In this document: positions 23,270-31,665 of the stretch, piece after piece
Position numbering within the stretch: position 1 is the first letter of the stretch
How the letters are laid out: the number at the start of each line of letters is the position of its first letter
Source of the DNA: Aphrophora alni
Taxonomy: Eukaryota > Arthropoda > Insecta > Hemiptera > Aphrophoridae
DNA length: 64,000 nt
Reading direction: 5' to 3'
NCBI GenBank assembly: GCA_963513935.1
Contig: OY740774.1
Span: 25,625,949 to 25,689,948, forward strand
Translations under genes and position numbers: made by a program
Notes under the pieces: generated by a model
What the model saw: the letters and a program-made list of their open reading frames with translations, nothing else
Databases searched by the model: none
Told to the model about the DNA's origin: nothing

Positions 23270-23440
23270 TCTTTATGTATATCCCCCTCTTTCATCTTTC
23301 CTATCAGGTTCACTCTTGTTCTCTTCCGACCCTGACGCTATTAGAGTATTTGAAGGCTAGGGGATCTTTATTTTATTTTCTCCTTTTTTTTTATAACTGA
23401 AATTTTTTCGTCTTTAAACAACAAGGAAAAAATCGAGGAT
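23270..23440 (+). repeat. Dispersed repeat family A, copy 3
   Basis: CATCTTTCCTATCAGGTTC, CTCTTGTTCTCTTCCGACCC, GACGCTATTAGAGTATTTGA and TTTAAACAACAAGG in family order. Confidence 0.85.
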
Positions 23441-23769
23441 TTGATGGTACTCGAATTTATGACTCACATTTAAATAATTTTTATAGTGATATCTGTCTGT
23501 CTTTGGTTTGTTCGATTATCATTTTAGTTTAATGTGAAGATCAACTTATTTACTAAACTTTGTTCAAAATAATTTAAGTGGATGAAGTAAATGTTTGGGA
23601 AAGGTAAATAGGAACGGCGATCTCTCTTTTACTTTTTAACAAATAATTTACTTATCTTTGTTTATGTGGAGATGGCACTGAATGATGGTTTTGTTGATAA
23701 TATATAAATACTCAATAAGTTCCGTTGCAGATGTTTAGGCGACAGGATTGTGTCTGTAAAGTGTTTAAT

Positions 23770-24150
23770 GCTTTATACATAGTATGAAGAAAGCTATGTG
23801 ATGTGTAAAAAACAACTCATGGTACTTACTCAGCCCCTATCATACATTGTAACAGATTATCTAAATGTAATACCAAAAGTTAGTTTCTTGAGCTTAATAG
23901 GAAATATTAAATCGCATTAACAGTAGTGGTGCGAATAGTATAAGTTTGTTTAGAGCAGTTGTTACATAGGTTTTATAAACTTCATAATTGTGTATATCAC
24001 TATTTTCTTGACGTCGGTTAGGCCTAAACAAAGCTCGTAGATGTGTATATTAAAAAAGTCTTCATTCGTTTGTGTCGGATCTCGTAATTATCGAAACATC
24101 ACATTTTCTTGGGGATATCAGGGCTAGATATTACATTTTTGAAAATAAGT
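23770..24150 (+). repeat. Family B repeat, uninterrupted copy
   Basis: Homologous to 6722-6966 joined to 11124-11290, so it is the empty-site paralogue of the piggyBac insertion. Key junction: TAGATGTGTATATTAAAAAAG at ~24040. The open frame 24072-24287 begins inside this repeat and is not supported as a gene. Confidence 0.8.
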
Positions 24151-24890
24151 TCGTTATTTGTTATCTTCGTATCATTACATCCAGAATTGAAATCTGTAAA
24201 TTTGTATATAATTTAGTTCGTTATAAGTTGAATAACACACTAGATAAACTGTTTTTACTCTTCACTATTTTGACATTTTCAATTTGATATTTCTGTATTT
24301 CTACACGAGTACACTATATAACAAATTTCACATTTTAAACTTTATTTTTGTAGCCGCTATCGTATTTACGTACAAATGACAACTACGACAACGACGGCGG
24401 AATGGATGGGATGTCGAAATAATTATTCTTGTTTCCTGAGGCCAAGAAACGTAAAAATCAGTCAAATAACAAAGTCAAAACTTACCTTGTACTTTGTTTA
24501 CTAGTGTCGAGAATTTCGTGGATATATCAGTTTTGGGATTCCCTGAGCCCAAGTAAGTAGATTTGAGAATGGACCTTTTGCTGTCTGTCTGCCTTTTGTT
24601 GTACAGCTAAAACTAGACACTCAATTTTTACCAAATTTCGTTTGTGGAGATGCTTTAGGCAATTGTCGATTTTCTTTTCTTTTTTTATATAACTCAAAAT
24701 TATACAAAAACAGAAAATTGATTTTATAAAAAACTTCTTTAACTTTTTTTGATTAAATTTTACTAAACGCTGACACTAAGGATAGTAACAATCGTATTAG
24801 ACACCATCTTCCCAAAATTCTGGTTTTTCATCTACTGGTTATAAAACCAAAAAAACTGCCATTGAGCTCATAATTTATTACTTTTTAAAT
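24151..24890. other. AT-rich DNA with no recognisable gene
   Basis: A slightly GC-richer patch at 24355-24560 has no recognisable product. Confidence 0.5.
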
Positions 24891-24894
24891 ATTT

Positions 24895-25075
24895 AGCTAT
24901 GTTTTTTTAAAGTTGAAAAACCACTCTGTCATCATCTTCTTATAAAAGAAGAAGAAACGAACGTATAGACTCCTAGCCCTCGAGTACTTTAATAGCATCA
25001 GGGATTGGGAAAGAACAAGAATTGGTTAAGAGAGACTAATAAGAAAGGTGAAAGAAAATAAACAAATATTTCTCA
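24895..25075 (-). repeat. Dispersed repeat family A, copy 4
   Basis: Minus orientation; shows CTCGAGTACTTTAATAGCATC and GAAAGAACAAGAATTGG (complements of the family core). Confidence 0.85.
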
Positions 25076-25741
25076 TAAATGACCCTAAATATTTCGTTTG
25101 ATTTTTTGTAAAATATGAAGGAAAATTATCAAAACCAACTTGTTAAATCGAAAATAATAAATAAATAACATGAACGCTGTCCGCCGTTATTAAAAACTCG
25201 ATTTACGTTTATATCTAGTTTAGGAGGAAAACCAAGGGTTGAGAAATAAATTTTGTTCTATTTTCATTTTTTGACTGACAACTACCAAATTGAGATTTAT
25301 AACAACAAACAGTTTTGTTTGGTTTTGTAAGAAAGTTTTTGCAATATTTTGTATCGCATATTCATTTATTGAATTGTATTACTACAGTATTTCCTTTGTT
25401 TATCTTTCTTTTACAGGTAAAGCTTCAATTCATATAATGCGGGAACAGTCCTTTACATGCAGAAATGATTTCCCATGCTTCCCTGAATGTTGGATTTATT
25501 TTTCATTCTGTTAAAGTTCACAACGTGGGAGTTTCATTCAAATAAACACATTAAATATGTACCCAGTCTGTTATTGTTTTTTCGTTTTAGTTCAGAAGAT
25601 GTAATGTTAAGTCGGTTATTATTACTTTTTTATATTCCTCTCTCTTTGATGTTACTTTTTTATCTCCATGCTTCTGTACACTTTAATGATCTTATAAAAC
25701 ACGTTTACATTAGATATTCTTTATCAATATTTATATTATAC

Positions 25742-25875
25742 TACCGTGTGTTTCAAAAAGTCTCTCCGTATAATTTAAGGAGCTATTTGTTTAATTGTGC
25801 GGACAGACATTACTAAGCATGTCGATATTGGCGTTCCCTGCTATTACAGTTTAATGCATTGCTTTCAAGGACTTG
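25742..25875 (+). repeat. Family C fragment with transposon-end-like start
   Basis: Starts CGTGTGTTTCAAAAAGTCTC, which resembles ends of mariner-like insect elements. It continues with ACATTACTAAGCATGTCG...CTGCTATTACAG, a block also found at 38328-38400 and 38626-38695. Family identity unknown. Confidence 0.5.
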
Positions 25876-25929
25876 ATATAATGTTTACAAGCGTAGCATT
25901 ATCGAGGTATTCTCATTGAATCTACACTT

Positions 25930-26095
25930 TTTCATGTAATTTTGGATTAGATCCCTCTCTTTAATCTTCCCTATTAGGTCTCTCTTGACCATCTCTTGAT
26001 CTTTTCTGACTCTGACGCTACTAGAGTACTCGAGAGCTAGTAGTTTTATTTTATAGATGACCGCAAGGTTTTCGCTTTTAAACACAAAAAAGACA
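25930..26095 (+). repeat. Dispersed repeat family A, copy 5
   Basis: Well-preserved core: GGATTAGATCCCTCTCTTTA, GGTCTCTCTTGACC and CTAGAGTACTCGAGAGCTAG. The minus open frame 25885-26085 is a translation of this repeat. Confidence 0.85.
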
Positions 26096-26099
26096 AATA

Positions 26100-26800
26100 T
26101 AATAAGTTGTAATGTCCTACATATTCATCGTGTCAATATGTTAACCGTTGATTATTGTACATTTTGGTTTAAAATGTTTTTCGAGCTGGAGATAAATGAA
26201 CAGATACTGTAAAACAAAGCTTCATTGAATTGTTGTCAAACATAGTGGTTTCAAATTGTGATATTCTGTGGGAATTGTGATAAGTAAATTTTGGAATATT
26301 GGTTCAGTACAAGATGCACGAAGAAGCGGTAGACCTAGTGATTTGTCATAATTTGTTAATTGTCATTAACAGAAGAAACAAAAGTTATTCTTTGTTAGGA
26401 ATAAGTTAATATTAGGATAATATTAAGGCTATATTAGGAAGAAATCATATTCACAAAGCTCAGAATGACCCAACTATTGTGAAACAAGTAAAAAAATGTT
26501 GAAATGCTTGACTTGCAAACTCAACTAGATTACCAAGACAACAAAAGGTATATAAGCGATCAACAGGATTTGGACCTCTCTCTTGTCTTTTTGGAGCTGG
26601 GAAGATACACGGCTGTGTGGCTAGCCGTGGTGGAAGATGGCCCAGGAAATCTACTCGACAAACCGTAAGCAAGCATTTCTATACATAAAGTAACCAATAA
26701 AAACATTTATAATTTCTTTCATTTAAAATATGATAATAGTTGGAATACTTCTGGGCTTTGAATAAATAATATGGTTTTGTTTTATTGTTTAATTAAATTC
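26100..26800. other. No recognisable gene
   Basis: The minus frame 26460-26672 shows no known domain. A GC-richer patch at 26570-26660 could be a decayed exon or transposon scrap; I cannot name it. Confidence 0.45.
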
Positions 26801-26803
26801 CTG

Positions 26804-26938
26804 TTATTGTATTAAAGTTTTGTATTTAAATTATTGTATTAAAGTTTTGTAGTTAAATTATTGTATTAAAGTTTTGTAGTTAAATTATTGTATTAAAGTT
26901 TTGTATTTAAATTATTGTGTTAAAGTCTTGTAATAAAG
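26804..26938 (+). repeat. 27-bp tandem repeat, 5 units
   Basis: Unit TTATTGTATTAAAGTTTTGT + ATTTAAA, starting at 26804, 26831, 26858, 26885 and 26912, with one- or two-base variants (TAGTTAAA/TATTTAAA). Confidence 0.95.
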
Positions 26939-27737
26939 TATAGTAGTAAATTGTCAGGCAAATAGACATAATTTTCCTCAAAGAAAGTAATTTAATAAAA
27001 ATACTGAACCACTGATCTTGATTATTAATTGATAAATAAGAACCCAGGCATATATTATTGGGCCGTTCATAACATCTTGTAATTCCATAAACGGGTATAA
27101 AAAGATATTAAATTTGTTATAGTAAGTGCAGGTCTTTCGTTAATTGAAATCTGGTAAACTTTGTAGCAGAAAACGTTATAGAAGTGCTGGATAAATACTT
27201 TTATTGATTTTATCTCCCAGAGTATGTAAATTTCCAAAACACATGTTTGTATTGTACTTGTAATTCACAAACGATACTTGAGAATCGATGGCATAGACAG
27301 GTTTGGAGAGCTCTCTCCTATCAACATATTACCAGTAAGATAAAGGTGTTTTGTTTATAGTGCAAAAAACGTTATTATATATTGCAACATACTTCCTCGT
27401 ATTCATTTCACATTGACTATCAATGAATTGCTGCCAACCGCTGTGTATATATACCACTTATATTTACGAAGTAAAAACAAGGTTTTTCAATTTGACTTAA
27501 ATTTTGAAATTAATTTAGGTTGGATGTACCATAAAATCTGGACACGAAATGATTAAGTGTGTTGTTTCAGAGAATTAAATATAATTTACACGGATTTTGG
27601 TAAGAAAAAATATAGTCAATGCTAGAAGTCAACTTTACTATAATATTTAGTGTTTTTACTGATGAATTTGTTATTTTTCAAACTCTTAATATCGTCAATA
27701 TGCAGTTTTTTATGCCTAAAACGACCCACTTATTTTA
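26939..27737. other. AT-rich DNA with no recognisable gene
   Basis: Nothing recognised on either strand. Confidence 0.55.
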
Positions 27738-27790
27738 ATAATTGAATAAACGTACTTTTTGTAGTCAATAGTAGATCTTTTTTATTATTT

Positions 27791-27830
27791 GCACAAAAGC
27801 TTTTTCAGGAAAACCCCCATCATCAGGTGC
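27791..27830 (-). ncRNA. Hammerhead ribozyme-like motif, left arm
   Basis: On the minus strand: GCAC, core CTGATGA (27826-27820), T, a G-run/TTTT/CC stem II, T, GAAA, palindromic AAAGCTTT stem III, U as cleavage-site base, then GTGC pairing with GCAC. Stem II is weaker than in the right-arm copy (GG/CC plus mismatches). Confidence 0.5.
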
Positions 27831-28348
27831 TTGTCAATTTAATCAAATTACATAACACATAACAACTTAGCACCAAACTTTAACTATTAAAATTATTAAG
27901 ACTAGCATAAACATTCAAACGTCAAAAATATTAAAATGTTAAAAATATTATACCGAAAACATTAAAGAATAAACATCAAATATTATAAATTAGAGTTCCA
28001 CTTGTTTAACGTTTTCAGTTTTTAGTATTCTTAACATTTTAATATTTTTGACCTTTTAATGTTTATTATTAAAATGTTTATTATTTTATTAATGTTTATT
28101 AATTTTATTATTTTATTAATGTTTATTATAAAAATATTAAAATGTTAAAAATATTATACCGAAAACATTAAAGAATAAACATCAAATATTATAAATTAGA
28201 GTTCCACTTGTTTAACGTTTTCAGTTTTTAGTATTCTTAACATTTTAATATTTTTGACCTTTTAATGTTCATGATAGTCTTAATAATTTTAATAGTTAAA
28301 GTTTGGTGCTAAGTTGTTATGTGTTATGTAATTTGATTAAATTGACAA

Positions 28349-28389
28349 GCACCTGATGATGGGATTTTTCCCTGAAAAAGCTTTAGTGC
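28349..28389 (+). ncRNA. Hammerhead ribozyme-like motif, right arm
   Basis: Stem I GCAC (28349-28352)/GTGC (28386-28389); core CTGATGA (28353-28359); an extra T; stem II GGGA/TCCC around TTTT; T; GAAA (28374-28377); an 8-nt self-complementary stem III AAAGCTTT; base A at the predicted cleavage site (28385). The core is intact. Minimal palindromic stem III suggests it would act as a dimer, as described for PLE-associated hammerheads. The unpaired T/T between core and stem II is unusual. Fold was done by eye. Confidence 0.6.
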
Positions 28390-28443
28390 AAATAATAAAA
28401 AAGATCTACTATTGACTACATAAAGTAAGTTTATTCAATTATC

Positions 28444-28873
28444 TTAATATCGTTCTAGCTAGTTCACATTATTAACTTGAGTCTTCTGATTTTAAAAGTC
28501 AGCTAAAGGTTACTGCGAAATGTTTCATAATAAGCTCTACACTGACTTCAGTTACTAAGTATTGAAGTATAATTTTGCTGGGTACCTGAGTGTTGTAGAA
28601 AAACTAAAAACAGAAAATAAATGATGCGGTAAACGAAGCTACAAGTCAGTTTCCATTCATACAGCGTGTTATGATAACTGACTTGAATTAGGTATTTACT
28701 TTGTCTGTAGCAAGAAGAATAAACAACTACAATGTCTAACGAAACATATAGGTACTTCGTAATAGTCGACTAGAGGAAGTCTCATCGGTCATTCCATGAT
28801 TATTATGTTTGACTGATGTAACACGGGAAACATCTGCAATGCTCATTTAGTCAAGGCGTTTTGGCTATCAGAC
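28444..28873. other. No recognisable gene between the two elements
   Basis: AT-rich flank, nothing recognised. Confidence 0.5.
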
Positions 28874-28895
28874 ACAACTTTTGTAATATGTTATT
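28874..28895. repeat. Target-site duplication, left copy (PLE insertion)
   Basis: 22 bp starting ACAACTTTTGTAATATG, identical to 30378-30399. Confidence 0.9.
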
Positions 28896-28900
28896 ATTCA

Positions 28901-29737
28901 ATGAAGAAGGAGGAAATTATTGAATTAATTAGATTGTTAAGAACATGCCTGACACAAAATTATTTTTCTTTTAAGAATAACGTTTATATACAGAATAATG
29001 GATTAGCCATGGGTTCGCCTTTATCTGGAATCATGGCTGAAATCTTCCTTAACCACATAGAAAAAGAAAATATAATGAACACAAAAAACAAATTTAAAGA
29101 AAATATTATCTATTACCACAGATATGTAGATGACATCCTATGTCTCTTTAACGGATCAACAAGACAGATAACAAATTTTAATAAATACCTCAATAATATT
29201 CATCCTTCTCTCGAATTTACAGAAGAAATTGAGATTAACAGGAGTATAAATTACCTTGACCTCAACATCAGTACAATAAATAATAAACATCAATTTAAAG
29301 TCCACAGGAAACCAACTCAGACAATACACGCTTCATCCAGACATCCTGATTCACACAAGATGGCTGCATACAGCAGTATGGTTTATAGAGCATTGAACAT
29401 CCCAATGGTGGAAAATGATTTTACCACTGAAATCACATTAATAAAACACATAGCCCAATGTAATGGCTATAATTCATCAATAGTCGACAAATGCATCCAC
29501 AAAATAAAAAAGAAGCAGAAACAAATTAGAGCTTCACCCAACAACAGAGACGAGAGTGTTAAAAACAAGAAAAAATATATCACAATGGATTATACACCGC
29601 CTTTCGAAAAACAGACCCGCAACATATTCAGAAAACTTGGATACAGTATTTCACACAGAACGAACAACAGTTTACAACGTTTTTTAAACCACACCAAACC
29701 CAACCACAATAAATACTTAGATGGAGGTATATTATAG
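28901..29737 (+). CDS. Penelope-like reverse transcriptase, C-terminal part
   Basis: 278 residues open from the truncation point. RT motif B region NNGLAMGSPLSGIMAEIF (~res 32-49), catalytic YVDDILCLF (~79-87, the conserved DD), then FTEEIE...INYLDLNI (~101-122), a thumb-side HRKPTQTIHASSRHPDSHK (~136-153) and a lysine-rich linker. The order is typical of PLEs, whose RT is telomerase-like. The first two RT Asp-containing motifs upstream are missing, so it cannot be a working polymerase. The frame ends at TAG 29735-29737 (YLDGGIL*). The GIY-YIG domain follows in another frame, so a one-base change near 29725-29735 has split one original protein. The ATG at 28901 is merely the first in frame. 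Confidence 0.9.
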   Translation: MKKEEIIELIRLLRTCLTQNYFSFKNNVYIQNNGLAMGSPLSGIMAEIFLNHIEKENIMNTKNKFKENIIYYHRYVDDILCLFNGSTRQITNFNKYLNNIHPSLEFTEEIEINRSINYLDLNISTINNKHQFKVHRKPTQTIHASSRHPDSHKMAAYSSMVYRALNIPMVENDFTTEITLIKHIAQCNGYNSSIVDKCIHKIKKKQKQIRASPNNRDESVKNKKKYITMDYTPPFEKQTRNIFRKLGYSISHRTNNSLQRFLNHTKPNHNKYLDGGIL

Positions 29738-30101
29738 GCTCAATTGCGATGACTGTGAAAAACAGTACATTGGTCAGACTGGTAGATCCTTTAAAACACG
29801 TTTCAGGGAACATTTACCCAACAGCAAAAGGACAAACTCAACCCACTCAACATATGCAGAACATCTTATTGATAACCAACATAGGTACACTGACATCCAG
29901 AAAAACATGACCATATTGCACAGATTAAGAAAGGGACATAAAATGAACGTAATGGAGGAGTTTGAAATTTATAAGCACCAAAAGATCAATCCGTCAAACA
30001 TATTAAATGACAAACTGAATTTCACCTCCAACTACATGTATGACCTGATATTTGAACATCAGAATAGGACTAACATATCTGATAAGGAATGTTCAAAGTA
30101 G
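29721..30101 (+). CDS. PLE GIY-YIG endonuclease domain
   Basis: 126 residues overlapping the RT frame by 17 nt. Visible: VYYRLNCDDCEKQYIGQTGR (GIY-YIG core, here VYY...YIG, with a CxxC pair), SFKTRFREH (conserved Arg), TYAEHLIDNQH, then NMTILHRLRKG...EEFEIYKHQ with the glutamate of the nuclease fold, and a C-terminal INPSNILNDK. In PLEs this domain nicks target DNA and is the C-terminal part of the RT protein. Separated from RT by a frameshift at ~29725-29735. The same domain survives as relics at 36.8 kb and 44.4 kb. Confidence 0.9.
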   Translation: MEVYYRLNCDDCEKQYIGQTGRSFKTRFREHLPNSKRTNSTHSTYAEHLIDNQHRYTDIQKNMTILHRLRKGHKMNVMEEFEIYKHQKINPSNILNDKLNFTSNYMYDLIFEHQNRTNISDKECSK

Positions 30102-30237
30102 CAGTGTCCCATTCTAACTCACTCAGTGAACATGTGGCCAATATACTGTGAGGAACTAAAACAATTTTTAACTTTTAACGAGTGCCGGTTCTGCATGATG
30201 ATTTGTGTTAGACCAAGAATTTTATAGGTTTTTGTGA

Positions 30238-30260
30238 TGCGTGTGTGTGTGTGTGTGTGT
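30238..30260 (+). repeat. (GT)n microsatellite in PLE 3' region
   Basis: About 11 GT units between the stop codon and the hammerhead candidate. Confidence 0.95.
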
Positions 30261-30275
30261 GAACAATGTGTTTAT

Positions 30276-30330
30276 GTTATTAGCTGGCCTGATGATGCTG
30301 CCTATGGCAGCGAAACATGTAGCAATTAAT
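30276..30330 (+). ncRNA. Hammerhead ribozyme candidate in PLE tail
   Basis: Core CTGATGA at 30289-30295; one extra T (30296); stem II GCTGCC/GGCAGC around TAT (30297-30311); GAAA (30312-30315); stem III ACATGT, self-complementary (30315-30320); A at the predicted cleavage position (30321). Stem I is GC/GC next to the core, then an internal loop, then ATTAT-side pairs (30276-30282 with 30326-30330). Core nucleotides are all present. PLE-linked hammerheads with very short stem III that cleave as dimers are established; the extra nucleotide after the core A fits, to my recollection, variants described for them. Its role in PLEs is thought to be processing of tandem transcripts. Confidence 0.75.
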
Positions 30331-30377
30331 ATAATATAAGGAACTACTATCGACTTCAAATAAGGTATGTTAATTAA

Positions 30378-30399
30378 ACAACTTTTGTAATATGTTATT
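30378..30399. repeat. Target-site duplication, right copy (PLE insertion)
   Basis: Identical 22 bp to 28874-28895. Confidence 0.9.
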
Positions 30400-31234
30400 T
30401 TGTTGACTATTGAATTGTATTAAAAGAAGATTTGTCATTGTTAACTAATTTTTGTGTTATTAAATTTGTATATTATTATGAAGATTTTTTAGCTTTACGT
30501 AAGGTGTGATGACCTCGATGATTAAAATCTCCTTTAACCCTCTTCTCCCCCAAACAAATCTTGCTAGAATTAATATATATATATATATATTTCATTAATA
30601 CCTAATTAATATTAAAAATCTAACAATTAAAAGTGTCTTAGATTTCAATACAGTTAATGTTTATTCTAATTACTTCAGATATGATAACTTCAAAACGAAA
30701 ATAAGAATAAGACAGGAATACATCTTAAACAAAATTCTTAATATCGCGGGAATGAGAAGAGATAACCTCAGTTGTCTTAAACGTGTGAGATACTTAACCC
30801 TGAACATCAAGAAGGATAGACGTGTAATGCTGTCAAATTACTAAACTAAACTCATTATATTAAACCTTGACTTGTTGATTGCTAACTCAAAAGATATATC
30901 ATTCAAAAGACAAGGGATGTTCTTGACATGTAATCAAATATGATATGACGCAGTAAGGGTGGAAATGAGAAGACAAGGGTAGAGAATCCTAAACAGTAAT
31001 CTTTGTAGTAATATACTGCAGGAATACTTGGCTACAGGATGTTTATCCTAAACTATAATATTAGTGTTCTGAACAGCAGACTTCGTTCCTTGGATGTTTT
31101 AATACTTTACATAAATCTAACTTAGTACAGACGTCAATACTGTCACTTTGTTAGTTGGTGTAATTAATTTTAGAATTAATTAATGGAAGGAACAAAAATG
31201 TATTTTTAACTCTATGAAGCTTGAAAAGTTGATT
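30400..31234. other. No recognisable gene; short (TA)n at 30572-30591
   Basis: AT-rich flank of the PLE. CTTAACCCTGAACATC near 30795 resembles a piggyBac terminus but has no partner. Confidence 0.5.
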
Positions 31235-31470
31235 TTTCTCTTTGTTTATAGGCGAAAAACTTCTCTGTCATGATCGTCTTATAAAAATAATGAAGAAAAG
31301 AACATAAAATAAAAACCCCTAGCCTTGAACACTCTAATAACTTCAGAGTTAGAAAAGAACAAGAGTTAGTCAGAGAGACTTGACAGGAAATATTAAAACA
31401 AATGACCTAACCCATGACTACATGAAAAAGGTGTAGATCCAGCTAAGTTTCCTCGGGATTGTCACGCTTC
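31235..31470 (-). repeat. Dispersed repeat family A, copy 6
   Basis: Minus orientation, near full length: GGCGAAAAACTTCTCTGTCAT at one end to GTAGATCCAGCTA...CTCGGGATTG at the other. Confidence 0.85.
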
Positions 31471-31609
31471 TACTTTCTATAGATGAGGGCCTGAGGTTTC
31501 GAAAAGGTTATAAAAGAAATCATGAAGAAAGTAATGAGCGGGGAAGTTTTATTTTTCAGTCATGTAAAAAAATTTTGTGAAATAGTTGTAGAAAAAAGTT
31601 AAAATCATG

Positions 31610-31613
<4 letters not shown>

Positions 31614-31662
<49 letters not shown>
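31614..31662. repeat. (TA)n microsatellite
   Basis: About 24 TA units. Confidence 0.95.

Positions 31663-31665
<3 letters not shown>

Larger units (their letters stand above)
27738..28443. mobile_element. 706-bp inverted-terminal-repeat unit with paired hammerhead-like motifs
   Basis: Outer arms 27738-27915 and ~28264-28443 are inverted copies (tips ATTGAATAAACGTACTTTTT and its partner). Between them a ~140-bp block is present twice in direct orientation (27921-28063 and 28129-28269). Each block itself begins and ends with complementary sequence (CAAAAATATTAAAATG / CATTTTAATATTTTTG). Each outer arm holds a hammerhead-like motif reading outward. PLEs are known to carry hammerhead ribozymes in their terminal repeats, and those repeats can sit inverted, so this may be a PLE-derived pair of terminal repeats lacking the coding part (inference). 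It lies 450 bp upstream of a PLE. Confidence 0.7.
28896..30377 (+). mobile_element. 5'-truncated Penelope-like retroelement (1.48 kb)
   Basis: Bounded by a perfect 22-bp duplication. It contains, in order, the C-terminal part of a Penelope-type reverse transcriptase, a GIY-YIG endonuclease domain (shifted one frame), a short 3' region with (GT)n, and a hammerhead ribozyme candidate ~50 bp before the 3' border. The truncation point lies just upstream of the RT catalytic core, so a full element (RT alone several hundred residues longer) was cut at reverse transcription or integration. The clean duplication and few coding lesions suggest a fairly recent insertion. It lacks a 5' terminal repeat, so it is not autonomous. 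Confidence 0.92.

Noticed and set aside
25290..25816. Hydrophobic frames (74 and 109 residues)
   Set aside because: Phe/Tyr/Leu-rich composition follows from T-rich DNA; overlapping each other and with no family resemblance.
25885..26085. 66-residue minus frame
   Set aside because: Translation of family A copy 5.
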